NCBI GenBank assembly: GCA_017434025.1
Contig: JAFRGC010000054.1
Location: 42,789-106,788 of the forward strand
Direction: 5' to 3'
DNA length: 64,000 bases
From: Mogibacterium sp.
GTDB taxonomy: Bacteria > Bacillota > Clostridia > Peptostreptococcales > Anaerovoracaceae
The position numbers and the translations under genes were made by a program. Every line of letters starts with the position of its first letter. Positions within the stretch are counted from its first letter, which is position 1. Below the pieces are notes generated by a model, which did no database searches, was not told the origin of the DNA, and was given only the letters and a program-made list of their open reading frames with translations. Positions 9,305 to 17,621 of the stretch are shown here, in pieces.

Positions 9305-10288
9305 ATGAAGTGTTTTGACGCTCACAGTGATATCTGGACAGATGTCACGATCAAGAGAATGAAAGGGGAGACCAACGTCTTCCATAACCACCATTTTGAG
9401 AGACTCTGCAAGGGCGGAGTAGAAGGTTCGATCCTCGTACTGTGGGTAGATCCTCCACATACCAGAGATTATGGCATCAGGACTCACGAGATCTTCCGCT
9501 GCGTGACCGACGAGATCGCAGAGGCTAAGGATTTCAGGATCGTCAAGTCGTACGACGAGATGATTAAGGCGAGAGAAGACGGAGTATTCTATATAATGAT
9601 CGGTGTCGAAGGCATGGCGTATGCTTCCTATGACCCGACTTTCGCTAAACTCGACGAGTATTACGATTTCGGTGCGAGACACGGAATGCTCACATGGAAC
9701 GAAGAGAATGGTTTTGGCCACAGCGCGGCATCCGGCAGCACGGAAGGCCTCAGCGATCTCGGCAAGAAGGCTGTCCTTCATATGATCGAGAAGAAGATGA
9801 TCGTCGACACATCGCACCTCAACGAGGCAGGATTCTGGGATATCGCAAGGATCATGGACGGCCGTCCGTTCATTGCTTCGCATTCTGACTGCAAGAAGTT
9901 CAGCGTGCATCCGAGAAACCTCACGGATGATCAGCTGAGAGCGATCAGAGACGCAAACGGCTGTGTCGGACTCAACGCGTGGAACGAATTCCTCGACAAC
10001 GACCCGATGAAGGGCGACATCAACAGACTCGCTGACCACGCTGAGCACATGATCGATGTCATGGGCATCGACCACGTTGGCTGCGGATTCGACTTCTGCG
10101 GATTCCTGGGAGATCCGGATGATCCGGAAGTTTACTCCGGAATGGATGCAGTTACATGGGGACTCGAGGATTCGAGCAAGATCCCGCATCTCTTCGAGAT
10201 ATTCCGTGAGAGAGGCATGAGAGAAGATGAGATCGAGAAGATCGCATTCGGCAACTTCCACAGGATAGTCAAAGAGGTCGTCGGCTAA
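9305..10288 (+). CDS. M19 family (membrane-type) dipeptidase, copy 1
   Basis: Zinc dipeptidase of the amidohydrolase-related M19 family (renal dipeptidase-like). Members cleave dipeptides, often tolerating or preferring a C-terminal D-residue. The 327 residues show the metal ligands in order: FDAHSDIW (HxD), the bridging Glu in GVEGMAY, ASHSD, and the late Asp in GCGFDF. No signal peptide is present, so a cytoplasmic location is likely. The ATG at 9305 is chosen because AACAGGAG lies 9 bases upstream; the open frame itself extends further. It sits between DUF819 and vanX-like genes in one orientation, consistent with an uptake-and-hydrolysis operon. The paralogue is at 12557. Confidence 0.9.
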   Translation: MKCFDAHSDIWTDVTIKRMKGETNVFHNHHFERLCKGGVEGSILVLWVDPPHTRDYGIRTHEIFRCVTDEIAEAKDFRIVKSYDEMIKAREDGVFYIMIGVEGMAYASYDPTFAKLDEYYDFGARHGMLTWNEENGFGHSAASGSTEGLSDLGKKAVLHMIEKKMIVDTSHLNEAGFWDIARIMDGRPFIASHSDCKKFSVHPRNLTDDQLRAIRDANGCVGLNAWNEFLDNDPMKGDINRLADHAEHMIDVMGIDHVGCGFDFCGFLGDPDDPEVYSGMDAVTWGLEDSSKIPHLFEIFRERGMREDEIEKIAFGNFHRIVKEVVG

Positions 10289-10309
10289 CATAATGCAGGA
10301 GGTACCGTG

Positions 10310-11164
10310 ATGGTTGAATACAATAAACCTATTCCTAAGATCGAGTTCCTTTCGAACAAACTGCCGGTTGCAGATCCGTCAGACGAACCGATGGTCTACA
10401 TGGACGATAAGTTCATCTGCAATTCGTGGTACAATAAGTGGCCAGAAGACAACTTGAAGCCGCTGCCGGGATCCAGCCCGAGCATCATGTGCCGCAAGAC
10501 GGTATTCGAGATGGTAGAGAAGGCTGAGCAGCTGCTGCCGGAAGGCTACAAATTCTCGATCTACGACGCTTACAGACCGGTTGCAGTCCAGCAGGCTCTG
10601 TGGGATTATTACAGGGCTAAGAAGGTCGAGCAGTTCCCTGACGCTACACCTGAAGAGATCGATTATCAGACGATGTTCTGTGTTTCGTTCCCTTCCTACA
10701 ACATCCTGCTCCCGTCACTCCACAATACCGGTGGCGCCGTTGACCTGACGATCGTCGGTCCGGACGGGCAGGAACTCGATATGGGCAGTGACTTCGACGA
10801 GTTCACCGACAGGGCATGGACGACATACTATGAACCGGGCGGAGAAGGCGAAGGAACCAACGACGCTGCAAGAGACAACCGCAGGATGCTGTACAATGTC
10901 ATGACAGCGGTCGGTTTCACGAACTTCCCTTCGGAATGGTGGCATTTCGATTACGGCGATGAGAAGTGGGGACTTTTCACAGACAACGCTCCGATCTACG
11001 GCGGTGTTCTCGATGCAGAGGTAAGAGATACAGTTCCTTACAACAACATGGAGCTCGTAAGAGAGGCAAACGCAAAGCAGCAGGAGATCGTGAAGCAGAT
11101 CAAGGAACTGCGCGCTGAGTGCAAGGCAATCGACGAGGAAGTAGCAGCAGTTATGAGAGGATAA
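10310..11164 (+). CDS. VanX-type D-alanyl-D-alanine dipeptidase (M15D), copy 1
   Basis: Zinc D,D-dipeptidase family that hydrolyses D-Ala-D-Ala, either for vancomycin resistance or for D-Ala salvage. The 284 residues show the YDAYRP arginine motif, the HxxxxxxD zinc site LHNTGGAVDLT and the late SEWWHFDYG with catalytic Glu and zinc His. AGGAGGT lies 7 bases before the ATG. There is no vanHA, vanRS or other resistance context, so nutrient or cell-wall salvage is the more likely role. About 45 C-terminal residues form a charged helix beyond the minimal catalytic domain. Confidence 0.88.
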   Translation: MVEYNKPIPKIEFLSNKLPVADPSDEPMVYMDDKFICNSWYNKWPEDNLKPLPGSSPSIMCRKTVFEMVEKAEQLLPEGYKFSIYDAYRPVAVQQALWDYYRAKKVEQFPDATPEEIDYQTMFCVSFPSYNILLPSLHNTGGAVDLTIVGPDGQELDMGSDFDEFTDRAWTTYYEPGGEGEGTNDAARDNRRMLYNVMTAVGFTNFPSEWWHFDYGDEKWGLFTDNAPIYGGVLDAEVRDTVPYNNMELVREANAKQQEIVKQIKELRAECKAIDEEVAAVMRG

Positions 11165-11172
11165 TTATTCAG

Positions 11173-11700
11173 ATGAGATCAAGCAGACACATAATGAAGT
11201 GGCTCATAATCACTCTGATCATGGCGATCGGTATCGGGACATTCGGCGCTCTCTATATCAATGGGGAGAAGGACAAGGAACTGAATGAATCCCGCCCGTC
11301 GACATATCTGACCAATCAGCGCAAGCACGATATCGACATGAAAGAACTGGCGAAGATCACCGGCGAATATCAGGCTGTAGAGAGCGGCAGTCCGGACAGC
11401 AGCGATTATGTTGCGGGATGGTGGCATCTGTTCATCAGTGAAGACTATGATGAACAGGGGCCGTATCTTTCCGTATATGATAACAGTGCAGGTAATCCGG
11501 GATTCGAAGGCCGCATCATGTATCTCCAGAACGATATCGTGATCGTTGAGCTGGATCAGGATCTGTTCGAACAGATGCCTGCAGACTGGAAGACAGAAGG
11601 GGAAGGCAAGTACGCCATCCTTGACTATGCGCTGACAGCAGACGGGATCAGGCTCGGATACAGGGGCTCAGAGGCAGACTTCGTGAGAGCGTCTGAATAA
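11173..11700 (+). CDS. Hypothetical protein with one N-terminal membrane anchor
   Basis: About 175 residues. A short basic N-terminus leads into one hydrophobic segment (about residues 7-27, LIITLIMAIGIGTFGALYI) and then a hydrophilic extracytoplasmic domain. This is a membrane-anchored or secreted topology, without a lipobox cysteine. The domain is not recognised. The ATG at 11173 is preceded by GAGAGG at some distance; an ATG at 11194 is an alternative. It closes the first dipeptidase cassette, 8 bases after the vanX-like gene. Confidence 0.6.
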   Translation: MRSSRHIMKWLIITLIMAIGIGTFGALYINGEKDKELNESRPSTYLTNQRKHDIDMKELAKITGEYQAVESGSPDSSDYVAGWWHLFISEDYDEQGPYLSVYDNSAGNPGFEGRIMYLQNDIVIVELDQDLFEQMPADWKTEGEGKYAILDYALTADGIRLGYRGSEADFVRASE

Positions 11701-11738
11701 CATTTGAATTAATCCAAACAGTACTGAAACTAATACAA

Positions 11739-11766
11739 TTTGGGGTGTTGACATCAACACCCCAAA
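11739..11766. promoter_or_regulatory. Perfect 13-bp inverted repeat over the tRNA promoter -35 (operator candidate)
   Basis: The arms TTTGGGGTGTTGA (11739-11751) and TCAACACCCCAAA (11754-11766) are perfectly complementary with a 2-base spacer. The -35 box TTGACA sits across the centre. There is no T tract, so a terminator is unlikely, although it is the only hairpin after the gene ending at 11700. A dimeric DNA-binding protein at this site would block RNA polymerase. Confidence 0.65.
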
Positions 11767-11777
11767 TCGTCTATAAT
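11748..11777 (+). promoter_or_regulatory. Sigma-A promoter of the tRNA operon
   Basis: TTGACA at 11748-11753 and TATAAT at 11772-11777 are perfect consensus boxes with an 18-base spacer. They lie 29 bases upstream of the first tRNA gene. Confidence 0.85.
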
Positions 11778-11805
11778 AATCAAGTCGCAATAAGGCATAC
11801 GTTGT

Positions 11806-11880
11806 TCCGAGGTAGCTCAATGGCAGAGCAACCGGCTGTTAACCGGTAGGTTGTGGGTTCGAGCCCCACCCTCGGAGCCA
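11806..11880 (+). tRNA. tRNA-Asn (GTT)
   Basis: A cloverleaf can be drawn: acceptor TCCGAGG/CCTCGGA, anticodon stem ACCGG/CCGGT with loop CTGTTAA (anticodon GTT), T-arm GTGGG-TTCGAGC-CCCAC, discriminator G and an encoded CCA. First gene of a three-tRNA operon. Confidence 0.97.
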
Positions 11881-11895
11881 TTTGTTAACTTCTTT

Positions 11896-11984
11896 GCCGG
11901 AGTGGTGGAATTGGTAGACACCTGGGACTTAAAATCCTATGAGAAGTGATTCTCGTACCGGTTCGAGTCCGGTCTCCGGTACCA
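11896..11984 (+). tRNA. tRNA-Leu (TAA)
   Basis: An 89-base class II tRNA with a long variable arm (GAGAAGTGATTCTC). The acceptor is GCCGGAG/CTCCGGT, the anticodon loop CTTAAAA gives anticodon TAA, the discriminator is A and CCA is encoded. It lies 15 bases after tRNA-Asn. Confidence 0.97.
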
Positions 11985-12005
11985 CTTCACAACATAATAT
12001 GATGA

Positions 12006-12081
<76 letters not shown>

Positions 12082-12089
12082 TTTTCAGG

Positions 12090-12122
12090 GCTCTCGGAGA
12101 ACATCCGGGAGCTTTTGATTTT
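12090..12122 (+). terminator. tRNA operon terminator
   Basis: GCTCTCGGA and TCCGGGAGC pair (one G-T) around a 5-base loop and are followed by TTTTGATTTT, 9 bases after the CCA of tRNA-fMet. Confidence 0.85.
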
Positions 12123-12261
12123 ACTGTGATTCTTTGGAATTTCAATGTTTTGAGCGATTTTTACAAACCTAGCCGGATATAGGTAAACCTGCCTCAAAAA
12201 TGCAGATAAGGGGAAAAAACGGGGGACGTCCTTTCCATGTGACCATACGTGAAGTACTACT

Positions 12262-12420
12262 GAAATCATCTTTGAGGTCGTTGAACATATCGGAGTCCTT
12301 GATGTTATAGACAATCGAGAAGACAAGTGAACCAAGGAAGTGAATCTTGTGGCATGGAACGGCGTTAAGCTTAAAATAGATGTGAGAGATTGGAACGAGC
12401 GATACGACCGTACAAGGTAG
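12262..12420 (+). pseudogene. Decayed YdbC/PC4-like transcriptional coactivator gene
   Basis: The plus-strand frame reads FEVVEHIGVLDVIDN, then an in-frame TGA at 12328-12330, then KEVNLVAWNG and IDVRDWNERYD before TAG at 12418. This matches the small bacterial PC4-like proteins (YdbC family: FEIVEHIGVLS..., KELNLVSWNG, YDIRDW). The start codon region is lost to an upstream stop, and the C-terminal KMGKGITLT part is missing. It is therefore a remnant. It lies just after the tRNA operon terminator, in the 430-base gap before the second M19 gene. Confidence 0.65.
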
Positions 12421-12428
12421 TAACAAAG

Positions 12429-12454
12429 CGACACCATGTAATATAATGGTGTCG
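12429..12454. repeat. Perfect 9-bp inverted repeat upstream of second M19 dipeptidase
   Basis: CGACACCAT and ATGGTGTCG are separated by 8 AT-rich bases (GTAATATA), about 100 bases before the M19 start. No T tract follows. It could be an operator or a leftover of the decayed gene. Nothing else is seen in 12421-12540. Confidence 0.5.
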
Positions 12455-12556
12455 TAGTACATAGCAACAATTCCCGTTTATCGAATTGATTATATGAGCA
12501 GAAGTAAATGGTGCTTCAGCAGACTTTTGCAATAGCTGCTACAGGAGGTGTGTGTA

Positions 12557-13519
12557 ATGTATTTTGATGCTCACTCGGATATCTGGTGCGATATAACTCA
12601 ACAGCTCGAACGCGGCAATACGGATGTTTTCAACAAGAGACATCTGGAGAAATTCCGCAAGGGAGGAATCGAAGGCAGCTTTTTCGTGATCTGGGTAGAC
12701 CCACCGCATGACGCTGATTATGCCCGTAGGACGCACCAGATCATGGACAGTATAAGAACTGAAATGAAGACCTGTGACTCGATCCGTATCGTCCATAACT
12801 ATGATGAGATGATGTCTGCTATAGCCGAAGAAAAGATATACGTTTTCATCGGCATTGAGGGCATGGCGTATATCGGAGAGGATATCTACAGATTGGATGA
12901 GTATTATGAATTCGGAGCCAGAGAAGCGATGCTGACCTGGAATGAAGAAAACTCACTCGGTGCCGGAGCAAGTTCGGGTGCTGATCATGGACTGACAGAT
13001 CTTGGCAAAGCTGTTGTCAGGAAGATGCAGGATCTGGGCATGATCCTCGATGTATCCCATCTGAATGAAGCCGGTTTCTGGGATGTAATTGATCTATCAT
13101 CATCACCGGTCATAGCATCGCACTCGAACGCGTCTGCACTCTGTCCTGTCGGAAGGAACCTGACGGATGATCAGCTTCGTGCGATAGCGTCGACTGGCGG
13201 CGTTGTGGGACTCAACGCTTACAATTGCTTTATAAGTTCTGATCCTCGCAAAAGAACGGTCAGAAGGCTGGCTGAACATGCATATCATATGATCGATGTC
13301 ATGGGAATAGATCATGTCGGACTGGGGTTTGACTTCGTAGATATGTTCGATGATGGCTCAAGCTATGGGGACAATGGAGGTTATACCGAGGGACTTCGCA
13401 ACTGTACCGAAGTTCCTAACCTGTTTAGCATATTTGACGAGATGGGAATGAGTGTAGCAGATAAAGAAAAACTTGCCAGAGGGAACTTCCACAGAGTTAT
13501 CAAGCAAGTGCTCAAGTGA
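12557..13519 (+). CDS. M19 family dipeptidase, copy 2
   Basis: A 320-residue paralogue of the gene at 9305, with the same metal ligands: FDAHSDIW, the Glu in GIEGMAY, ASHSN and GLGFDF. The start is the ATG 8 bases after ACAGGAGG; a GTG three codons earlier overlaps the ribosome binding site. The two M19 proteins are clearly related but diverged, and this copy is richer in A/T at third positions. An IS200/IS605-like element begins about 20 bases after its stop and separates it from the second DUF819 and vanX-like genes. No signal peptide. Confidence 0.9.
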   Translation: MYFDAHSDIWCDITQQLERGNTDVFNKRHLEKFRKGGIEGSFFVIWVDPPHDADYARRTHQIMDSIRTEMKTCDSIRIVHNYDEMMSAIAEEKIYVFIGIEGMAYIGEDIYRLDEYYEFGAREAMLTWNEENSLGAGASSGADHGLTDLGKAVVRKMQDLGMILDVSHLNEAGFWDVIDLSSSPVIASHSNASALCPVGRNLTDDQLRAIASTGGVVGLNAYNCFISSDPRKRTVRRLAEHAYHMIDVMGIDHVGLGFDFVDMFDDGSSYGDNGGYTEGLRNCTEVPNLFSIFDEMGMSVADKEKLARGNFHRVIKQVLK

Positions 13520-13539
13520 GAAATGCAAAAAGGATTTAC

Positions 13540-15072
13540 CATAAAATAGGCGAGAAAGCCCCTATCCTCTGTAGGTAGTGGGATGAATCGCCCGGACCGC
13601 AGCTAAGAACAGGATCCCTGCATATGGTTGCGGGATGCTTTTTGTGAAAATCGTCAGAACAGTAATGATCGCCCCGCAGGGTCGCACAAAGCACAAAATG
13701 GCTCCTGGTTTGGCGCATTCAGGCGGTTTTCGGCGAAATAATTGCAGGGCTAAACCCCTTGAAAACAATGAGGTTCCGTGATATAATAGAACACATGTTC
13801 GGAGATATATCATGGAGCGAAAAAGAGGATATAAGTATCGTGCATATCCAACTAAAGAGCAGAGGGAGTTCTTCTCGAAGAATTTCGGTTGCTGCCGCTT
13901 TGTGTATAATCACTACCTTGCAAAAAGAAAAGCAACGTGGGAAGAATGGCATGACACCATGTCATTTAGTGAAACCTCCAGGGATCTTGCAAATGATCTC
14001 AAGAAAGAAAAAGAATGGCTGAAAGAAGCAGACAGCAGTGCGCTGCAGCAGAGCCTGAGACATCTGGACAATGCGTATCAGAACTTCTTCAAGAAAAGAT
14101 CCGGATATCCGAAGTTCAAGAAGAAAAGGTCAGAACAGAGCTACCGTACGATGAATAACAAAGGTAGCATCTGCATAGAAGGCGATCACATAAAACTGCC
14201 AAAGGCAGGGAGAGTGAAGATCGTCAACACAAGATCTTTTGAAGGCCGCATCACCAGTGCAACAGTGACGAGGACAGCAAGCGGGAGATACTACATATCA
14301 CTCCAGGTGGAAGAGGAATATGAGATGCTTCCTAACAAGGGCGGCATGCTGGGTATAGACGCAGGACTGACAGATCTGTGCACAGATTCAAACAGTAATA
14401 AGATCATCAATCCTAAGACGCTGACAAAGAATGAGAAGCGTATCCGGAGACTACAGCGGTCACTGTCGCGGAAGGCGAAGGGATCGAAGAACAGAGAGAA
14501 GGCAAGGAAAAGACTGGCAAGAGAACACGAGAAGGTGGCGGACATCAGGAACGACTTCCAGCATAAGATCACACATAGACTGGCGAACGATAACCAAGTC
14601 GTCTGTATAGAGGATCTGAACGTGAAAGGAATGATGAAAAACCACAGACTTGCAAAGTCGATATCCGATGCATCATGGAGTGAGTTCTTCCGCAAGCTTG
14701 AGTACAAGATGGAAGACCACGGAGGGATACTGATCAGGGTGCCGAGGACATATCCGTCGAGCCAGCTATGCAGCTGCTGCGGCAGGCAGAACAGCAAAGT
14801 GAAAGACCTGACGATACGCGCATGGACATGTCCTGAATGCGGAGCAGAACATGACCGCGACGTGAATGCCGCGGTCAACATACTAGCCAAAGGCCTTGAT
14901 ATGCTCGCATCCTGAGGCAAAAGATATAAGTTAAAACAAATACCGTGGGTCGCACGGGAATTCAAGCCTGTCGAGAGAATGTGAGACGTTAGCTCCAAGG
15001 AGCGAGCGCAGTTCTCGATGAAGCAGGAATCCCCCACTTCAAGTCGCCAGACTAAGTGGAGGGAGCGTTCAA
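13540..15072 (+). mobile_element. tnpB-only IS200/IS605-like element
   Basis: Contains one intact tnpB and no tyrosine (Y1) or serine transposase. The proposed left end follows TTTAC (13535-13539, a plausible TAM), with a subterminal hairpin of CCCCTATC and GGTAG-T-GGG around 13560-13585. The right end carries a long imperfect hairpin (CCACTT/AAGTGG extended by CCC/GGG) at about 15032-15063 and ends GTTCAA at 15072. Ends are inferred from the usual layout, without terminal inverted repeats or target duplication, as expected for this family. It must be mobilised in trans, if at all. Confidence 0.6.
13812..14915 (+). CDS. tnpB: RNA-guided endonuclease TnpB
   Basis: A 367-residue IS605-type TnpB (OrfB), ancestor-like relative of Cas12 nucleases. 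In characterised relatives it uses an omega RNA from the 3' end of the element to cut the empty donor site and favour element retention. The N-terminal helix-turn-helix/WED part is followed by a RuvC-like domain with all three acidic residues present: D183 in GIDAG, E267 in IEDLNVKG and D350 in [11 protein letters not shown] zinc ribbon with two CxxC pairs (CSCCG and CPECG) lies in between. Full length and without lesions, so it may be active. Confidence 0.92.
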   Translation: MERKRGYKYRAYPTKEQREFFSKNFGCCRFVYNHYLAKRKATWEEWHDTMSFSETSRDLANDLKKEKEWLKEADSSALQQSLRHLDNAYQNFFKKRSGYPKFKKKRSEQSYRTMNNKGSICIEGDHIKLPKAGRVKIVNTRSFEGRITSATVTRTASGRYYISLQVEEEYEMLPNKGGMLGIDAGLTDLCTDSNSNKIINPKTLTKNEKRIRRLQRSLSRKAKGSKNREKARKRLAREHEKVADIRNDFQHKITHRLANDNQVVCIEDLNVKGMMKNHRLAKSISDASWSEFFRKLEYKMEDHGGILIRVPRTYPSSQLCSCCGRQNSKVKDLTIRAWTCPECGAEHDRDVNAAVNILAKGLDMLAS

Positions 15073-15090
15073 GGAGTCTAAAGTGTAAGT
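14916..15090 (+). ncRNA. Predicted omega (guide) RNA of TnpB with its guide at the right flank
   Basis: The region after tnpB is dense in hairpins: GCTCC-AA-GGAGC, an enclosing TCGAGA/TCTCGA pair, and the right-end stem CCACTT/AAGTGG with an inner AGTC/GACT. In this family the right end forms the 3' scaffold of the guide RNA and the following 15-20 host bases are the guide. Here the guide would begin at 15073 (GGAGTCTAAAGTG). The RNA probably begins inside tnpB. Confidence 0.5.
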
Positions 15091-15785
15091 AACAGATTTG
15101 TCCTGAGTAACAATTCCATAGTTTGATCATCTGTTATACTCAGTTCCTCCAGAAGATCATCATTCAGTTCAAGCTTCTCTGTTGAGAAAATCATAGAGCC
15201 TGCAGAAGGGCATCCGTATGTCTGCGAAATGCTGAGAATCATACCTCTGGTCATATTGCGCATCCAGTAAGGGGATTTGGCAAGAATATACAGTTTATCT
15301 TTCATTCCGGAAGCATTCTGCATCTCCATGAATGCGAAAGTATTATCACTCGATATAGTTCCGGTATAGATGAAAAGAGGGTCCGATAAATCGGACTCTT
15401 TTCTGTTGTCAACACACATCACCGCATGCCTGGTTCCGGCTTCGTTCGAATTGCCGGTTATTTCCATTACACCATGCAAAGGATCTTTCCATGGAGAGAA
15501 AAGATTATAAACATAGAGCCGTTTGTGCCGCATGAAAAAATTGGCATTGTTCTCAGATGCAGTCGAAGCAATATCTGTTCTGAAATCTGTGAGTTGGCTT
15601 ATTTCCACTCCAAGAGCAACGGCAATGTCAGATAATGTAAGTATGTCGATGCTGACGCTTCCACTCTCGTATTTCCACAGCGTAGATGTGCTTTTGTGAA
15701 TCATGTATGCAAGTTCCTCGAGAGTGAGATTCTGATGTTTTCTATATAGTTTGATCCTTGATCCAATGTGTTTTAATCGATCCAT
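15078..15785 (-). CDS. XRE-family helix-turn-helix regulator
   Basis: A 235-residue protein with an N-terminal Cro/C1-type HTH (residues about 8-65: RIKLYRKHQNLTLEELAYMIHKSTSTLWKYESG). The C-terminal part of about 160 residues is not recognised and has no catalytic motif visible; it may sense a ligand. The gene lies inside the second dipeptidase cassette, convergent with tnpB. Its stop codon is only 5 bases from the proposed end of the IS, so the insertion site abuts its 3' end, and the original C-terminus may have been changed. ATGAAAA/TTTTCAT motifs in its upstream region are candidate self-operators. Confidence 0.75.
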   Translation of the reverse strand: MDRLKHIGSRIKLYRKHQNLTLEELAYMIHKSTSTLWKYESGSVSIDILTLSDIAVALGVEISQLTDFRTDIASTASENNANFFMRHKRLYVYNLFSPWKDPLHGVMEITGNSNEAGTRHAVMCVDNRKESDLSDPLFIYTGTISSDNTFAFMEMQNASGMKDKLYILAKSPYWMRNMTRGMILSISQTYGCPSAGSMIFSTEKLELNDDLLEELSITDDQTMELLLRTNLLLTL

Positions 15786-15811
15786 AGCTAAGCATCTCCT
15801 TTGCTCGATTT

Positions 15812-15942
15812 ATGAAAATGGACCCACCAGATTTTTCATAGAAATCGAAATATTATTGAAGTTTTATGGAAACTCACAATTCTGCAGTATTTTTTTTAAA
15901 TATATAACAAAGATTTCTCGCTGTCTTTTCATACAATGAAAA
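15812..15942. promoter_or_regulatory. AT-rich regulatory region with repeated ATGAAAA motifs
   Basis: TTTTCAT-ACA-ATGAAAA at 15926-15942 is a perfect inverted repeat. Another ATGAAAA near 15812 faces TTTTTCAT near 15832. These lie upstream of the XRE gene, which is read to the left, and may be its operators. The rest of the 15786-16028 gap is AT-rich and I see no gene in it. Confidence 0.35.
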
Positions 15943-16028
15943 AAATCCAATAGCTTTTTTTCTCCAGGCGAGATTGCAATGATTATTAATCTATTTAGTT
16001 AAATGAGAAAATATATTATCAAGATGTT

Positions 16029-16310
16029 TTGCTCTATACACCAAGGATCTGGGGGCTGTCAATGGGAATAGAAATATCTGATCCGTCGGGCGAATCAGAT
16101 GACGATGCAACGTTCAAAATCCTGTACCGCTGTTATGAGCTTGGCCTTATAGTAATTTCTTTCGCGGGCAATGTGCTTAGAATACAGCCGCCGCTGAATA
16201 TTGAGACAGAACTATTAGAGGAGGGGTTCCGTATCATAAATCAGGCGATGTACGACTTTGAGGCCGGTGCCATTACCGATGACGTTCTCGGGTATAAAGC
16301 GGGATGGTAA
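16029..16310 (+). pseudogene. C-terminal remnant of a class III (GabT-like) aminotransferase
   Basis: About 90 residues resemble only the last quarter of class III PLP aminotransferases: a GL-x-MGIEI strand, a YELGLI segment, GNVLRIQPPLNI and a final helix. The PLP-lysine and cofactor-binding parts are absent, and the sequence before 16029 is AT-rich and non-coding. It is most likely a 5'-truncated remnant. An internal ATG at 16062 could still allow a small product. It lies 41 bases before the second DUF819 gene, whose ribosome binding site is independent. Confidence 0.75.
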
Positions 16311-16351
16311 ATAATAAATATAGGTAGTTTTATGGAAAAGGAGGAAGAATC

Positions 16352-17593
16352 ATGTTAAGCAATTTCTTTATGAATGCTCTGGGGCGTGAATCACTGATTG
16401 CTCCAGATGACCACTGGGCACTTATGATGGTAATGTGCCTGGCCGTAGCTATTTCAATCTATCTTGAACAGAAATATGCATGGGCGTCCAAAGTATCAGG
16501 CGCTGTACTTGCGCTGATCTTCGCTTTGTTCCTCTCGAACTTCAGTATCATTCCGATATCGTGTACGCTGTATGACGATATCATCTGGGGCTTTGCGGTA
16601 CCGATGGCTATCCCGCTCCTGTTGCTGCAGTGCAATATGAAGAAGATCTGGCGCGAGACCGGAAGAATGATGGTAATATTCTTAATTGGTGCGGTCGGAA
16701 CCTGCGTAGGTGTCTTCATCGCTTACTTCCTGCTTCGCGGCGCAGTTTCTGGACTTGAAGGAGCAGCTGTACTTGAGACAGGCGGATACATCGGCGGCGG
16801 CGTTAACTTCGCAGCTCTGGCAGCTCAGTACGAAGTACCGGGTGAAATGATCGGTGCAGTCACTGTTTCGGATAACCTGCTGATGACACTTTACTTCTTT
16901 GTACTTCTCTGGTGCGCAGGCTCAAGATTCTTCCGCAGCCATTTCACGCACCCGAATATCGATGCTGTAGAGGCAGCAGGAACAGATGATTCCAAGACGC
17001 AGGCTGCTCAGTACTGGTCAAGAAAAGATATTTCTCTCAAGGATATTGCCATCAACGTTGCGCTGGCAGTAACTATCGTTTTCTTATCGCAGAGAGTAGC
17101 CGGTCTCCTCGGCGGAGCTATTCCGACGGGAAATATCCTTACGCAGATACTTAACGCATTCTTCGGCAGCCAGTATGTATGGATCACAACTTTCTCAATG
17201 CTCGTATCCACATTCGGAGATAAGCAGATAGCCAAACTCAATGGTTCACAGGAAGTCGCTACCTTCCTTATATATCTGTTCTTCTTCGTAATCGGCGTTC
17301 CGGCATCGATCTTCGCTATCATTACAAAAGCACCGCTGCTGCTTGTATTCAGTGGTATCATTGTAATCATAAACATGCTCTTCTGCTTCTGCGGAGCGAA
17401 GCTGTTCAAGTTCGATCTGGAGGATGCTATCATCGCCTCCAACGCGAACATCGGTGGACCGACGACTGCTGCCGGTATGGCTATCGCACAGGGCTGGACT
17501 GAGCTGGTCGGACCTGCGATGCTCACAGGAACATTCGGATATGTAATTGGTACATACCTTGGTATCATAGTCGGAACATTGCTTGGTATGTAA
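16352..17593 (+). CDS. DUF819 family membrane protein, copy 2
   Basis: A 413-residue paralogue of the protein at 7970, with the same QKYAWASKVSGA, GGYIGGGVNFAA and ASNANIGGPTTAAGMA segments and the same helix pattern. The segment where copy 1 has AQFWSRKDISLKDIAINV is almost unchanged here. Copy 2 is about 60-65% identical by eye. AAAGGAGG lies 7 bases before the ATG. It is followed after 28 bases by a vanX-like gene, so the transporter/dipeptidase pairing is kept even though the M19 gene is now separated by the IS. Confidence 0.85.
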   Translation: MLSNFFMNALGRESLIAPDDHWALMMVMCLAVAISIYLEQKYAWASKVSGAVLALIFALFLSNFSIIPISCTLYDDIIWGFAVPMAIPLLLLQCNMKKIWRETGRMMVIFLIGAVGTCVGVFIAYFLLRGAVSGLEGAAVLETGGYIGGGVNFAALAAQYEVPGEMIGAVTVSDNLLMTLYFFVLLWCAGSRFFRSHFTHPNIDAVEAAGTDDSKTQAAQYWSRKDISLKDIAINVALAVTIVFLSQRVAGLLGGAIPTGNILTQILNAFFGSQYVWITTFSMLVSTFGDKQIAKLNGSQEVATFLIYLFFFVIGVPASIFAIITKAPLLLVFSGIIVIINMLFCFCGAKLFKFDLEDAIIASNANIGGPTTAAGMAIAQGWTELVGPAMLTGTFGYVIGTYLGIIVGTLLGM

Positions 17594-17621
17594 AAGAATA
17601 AGTGAAATAAGGAGGCTTGCT

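Noticed and set aside
10310-11164. Vancomycin resistance gene vanX
   Set aside because: No vanH, vanA/B-type ligase or vanRS genes are present, and the duplicate sits beside transporter and M19 genes. A dipeptide-use role fits better.
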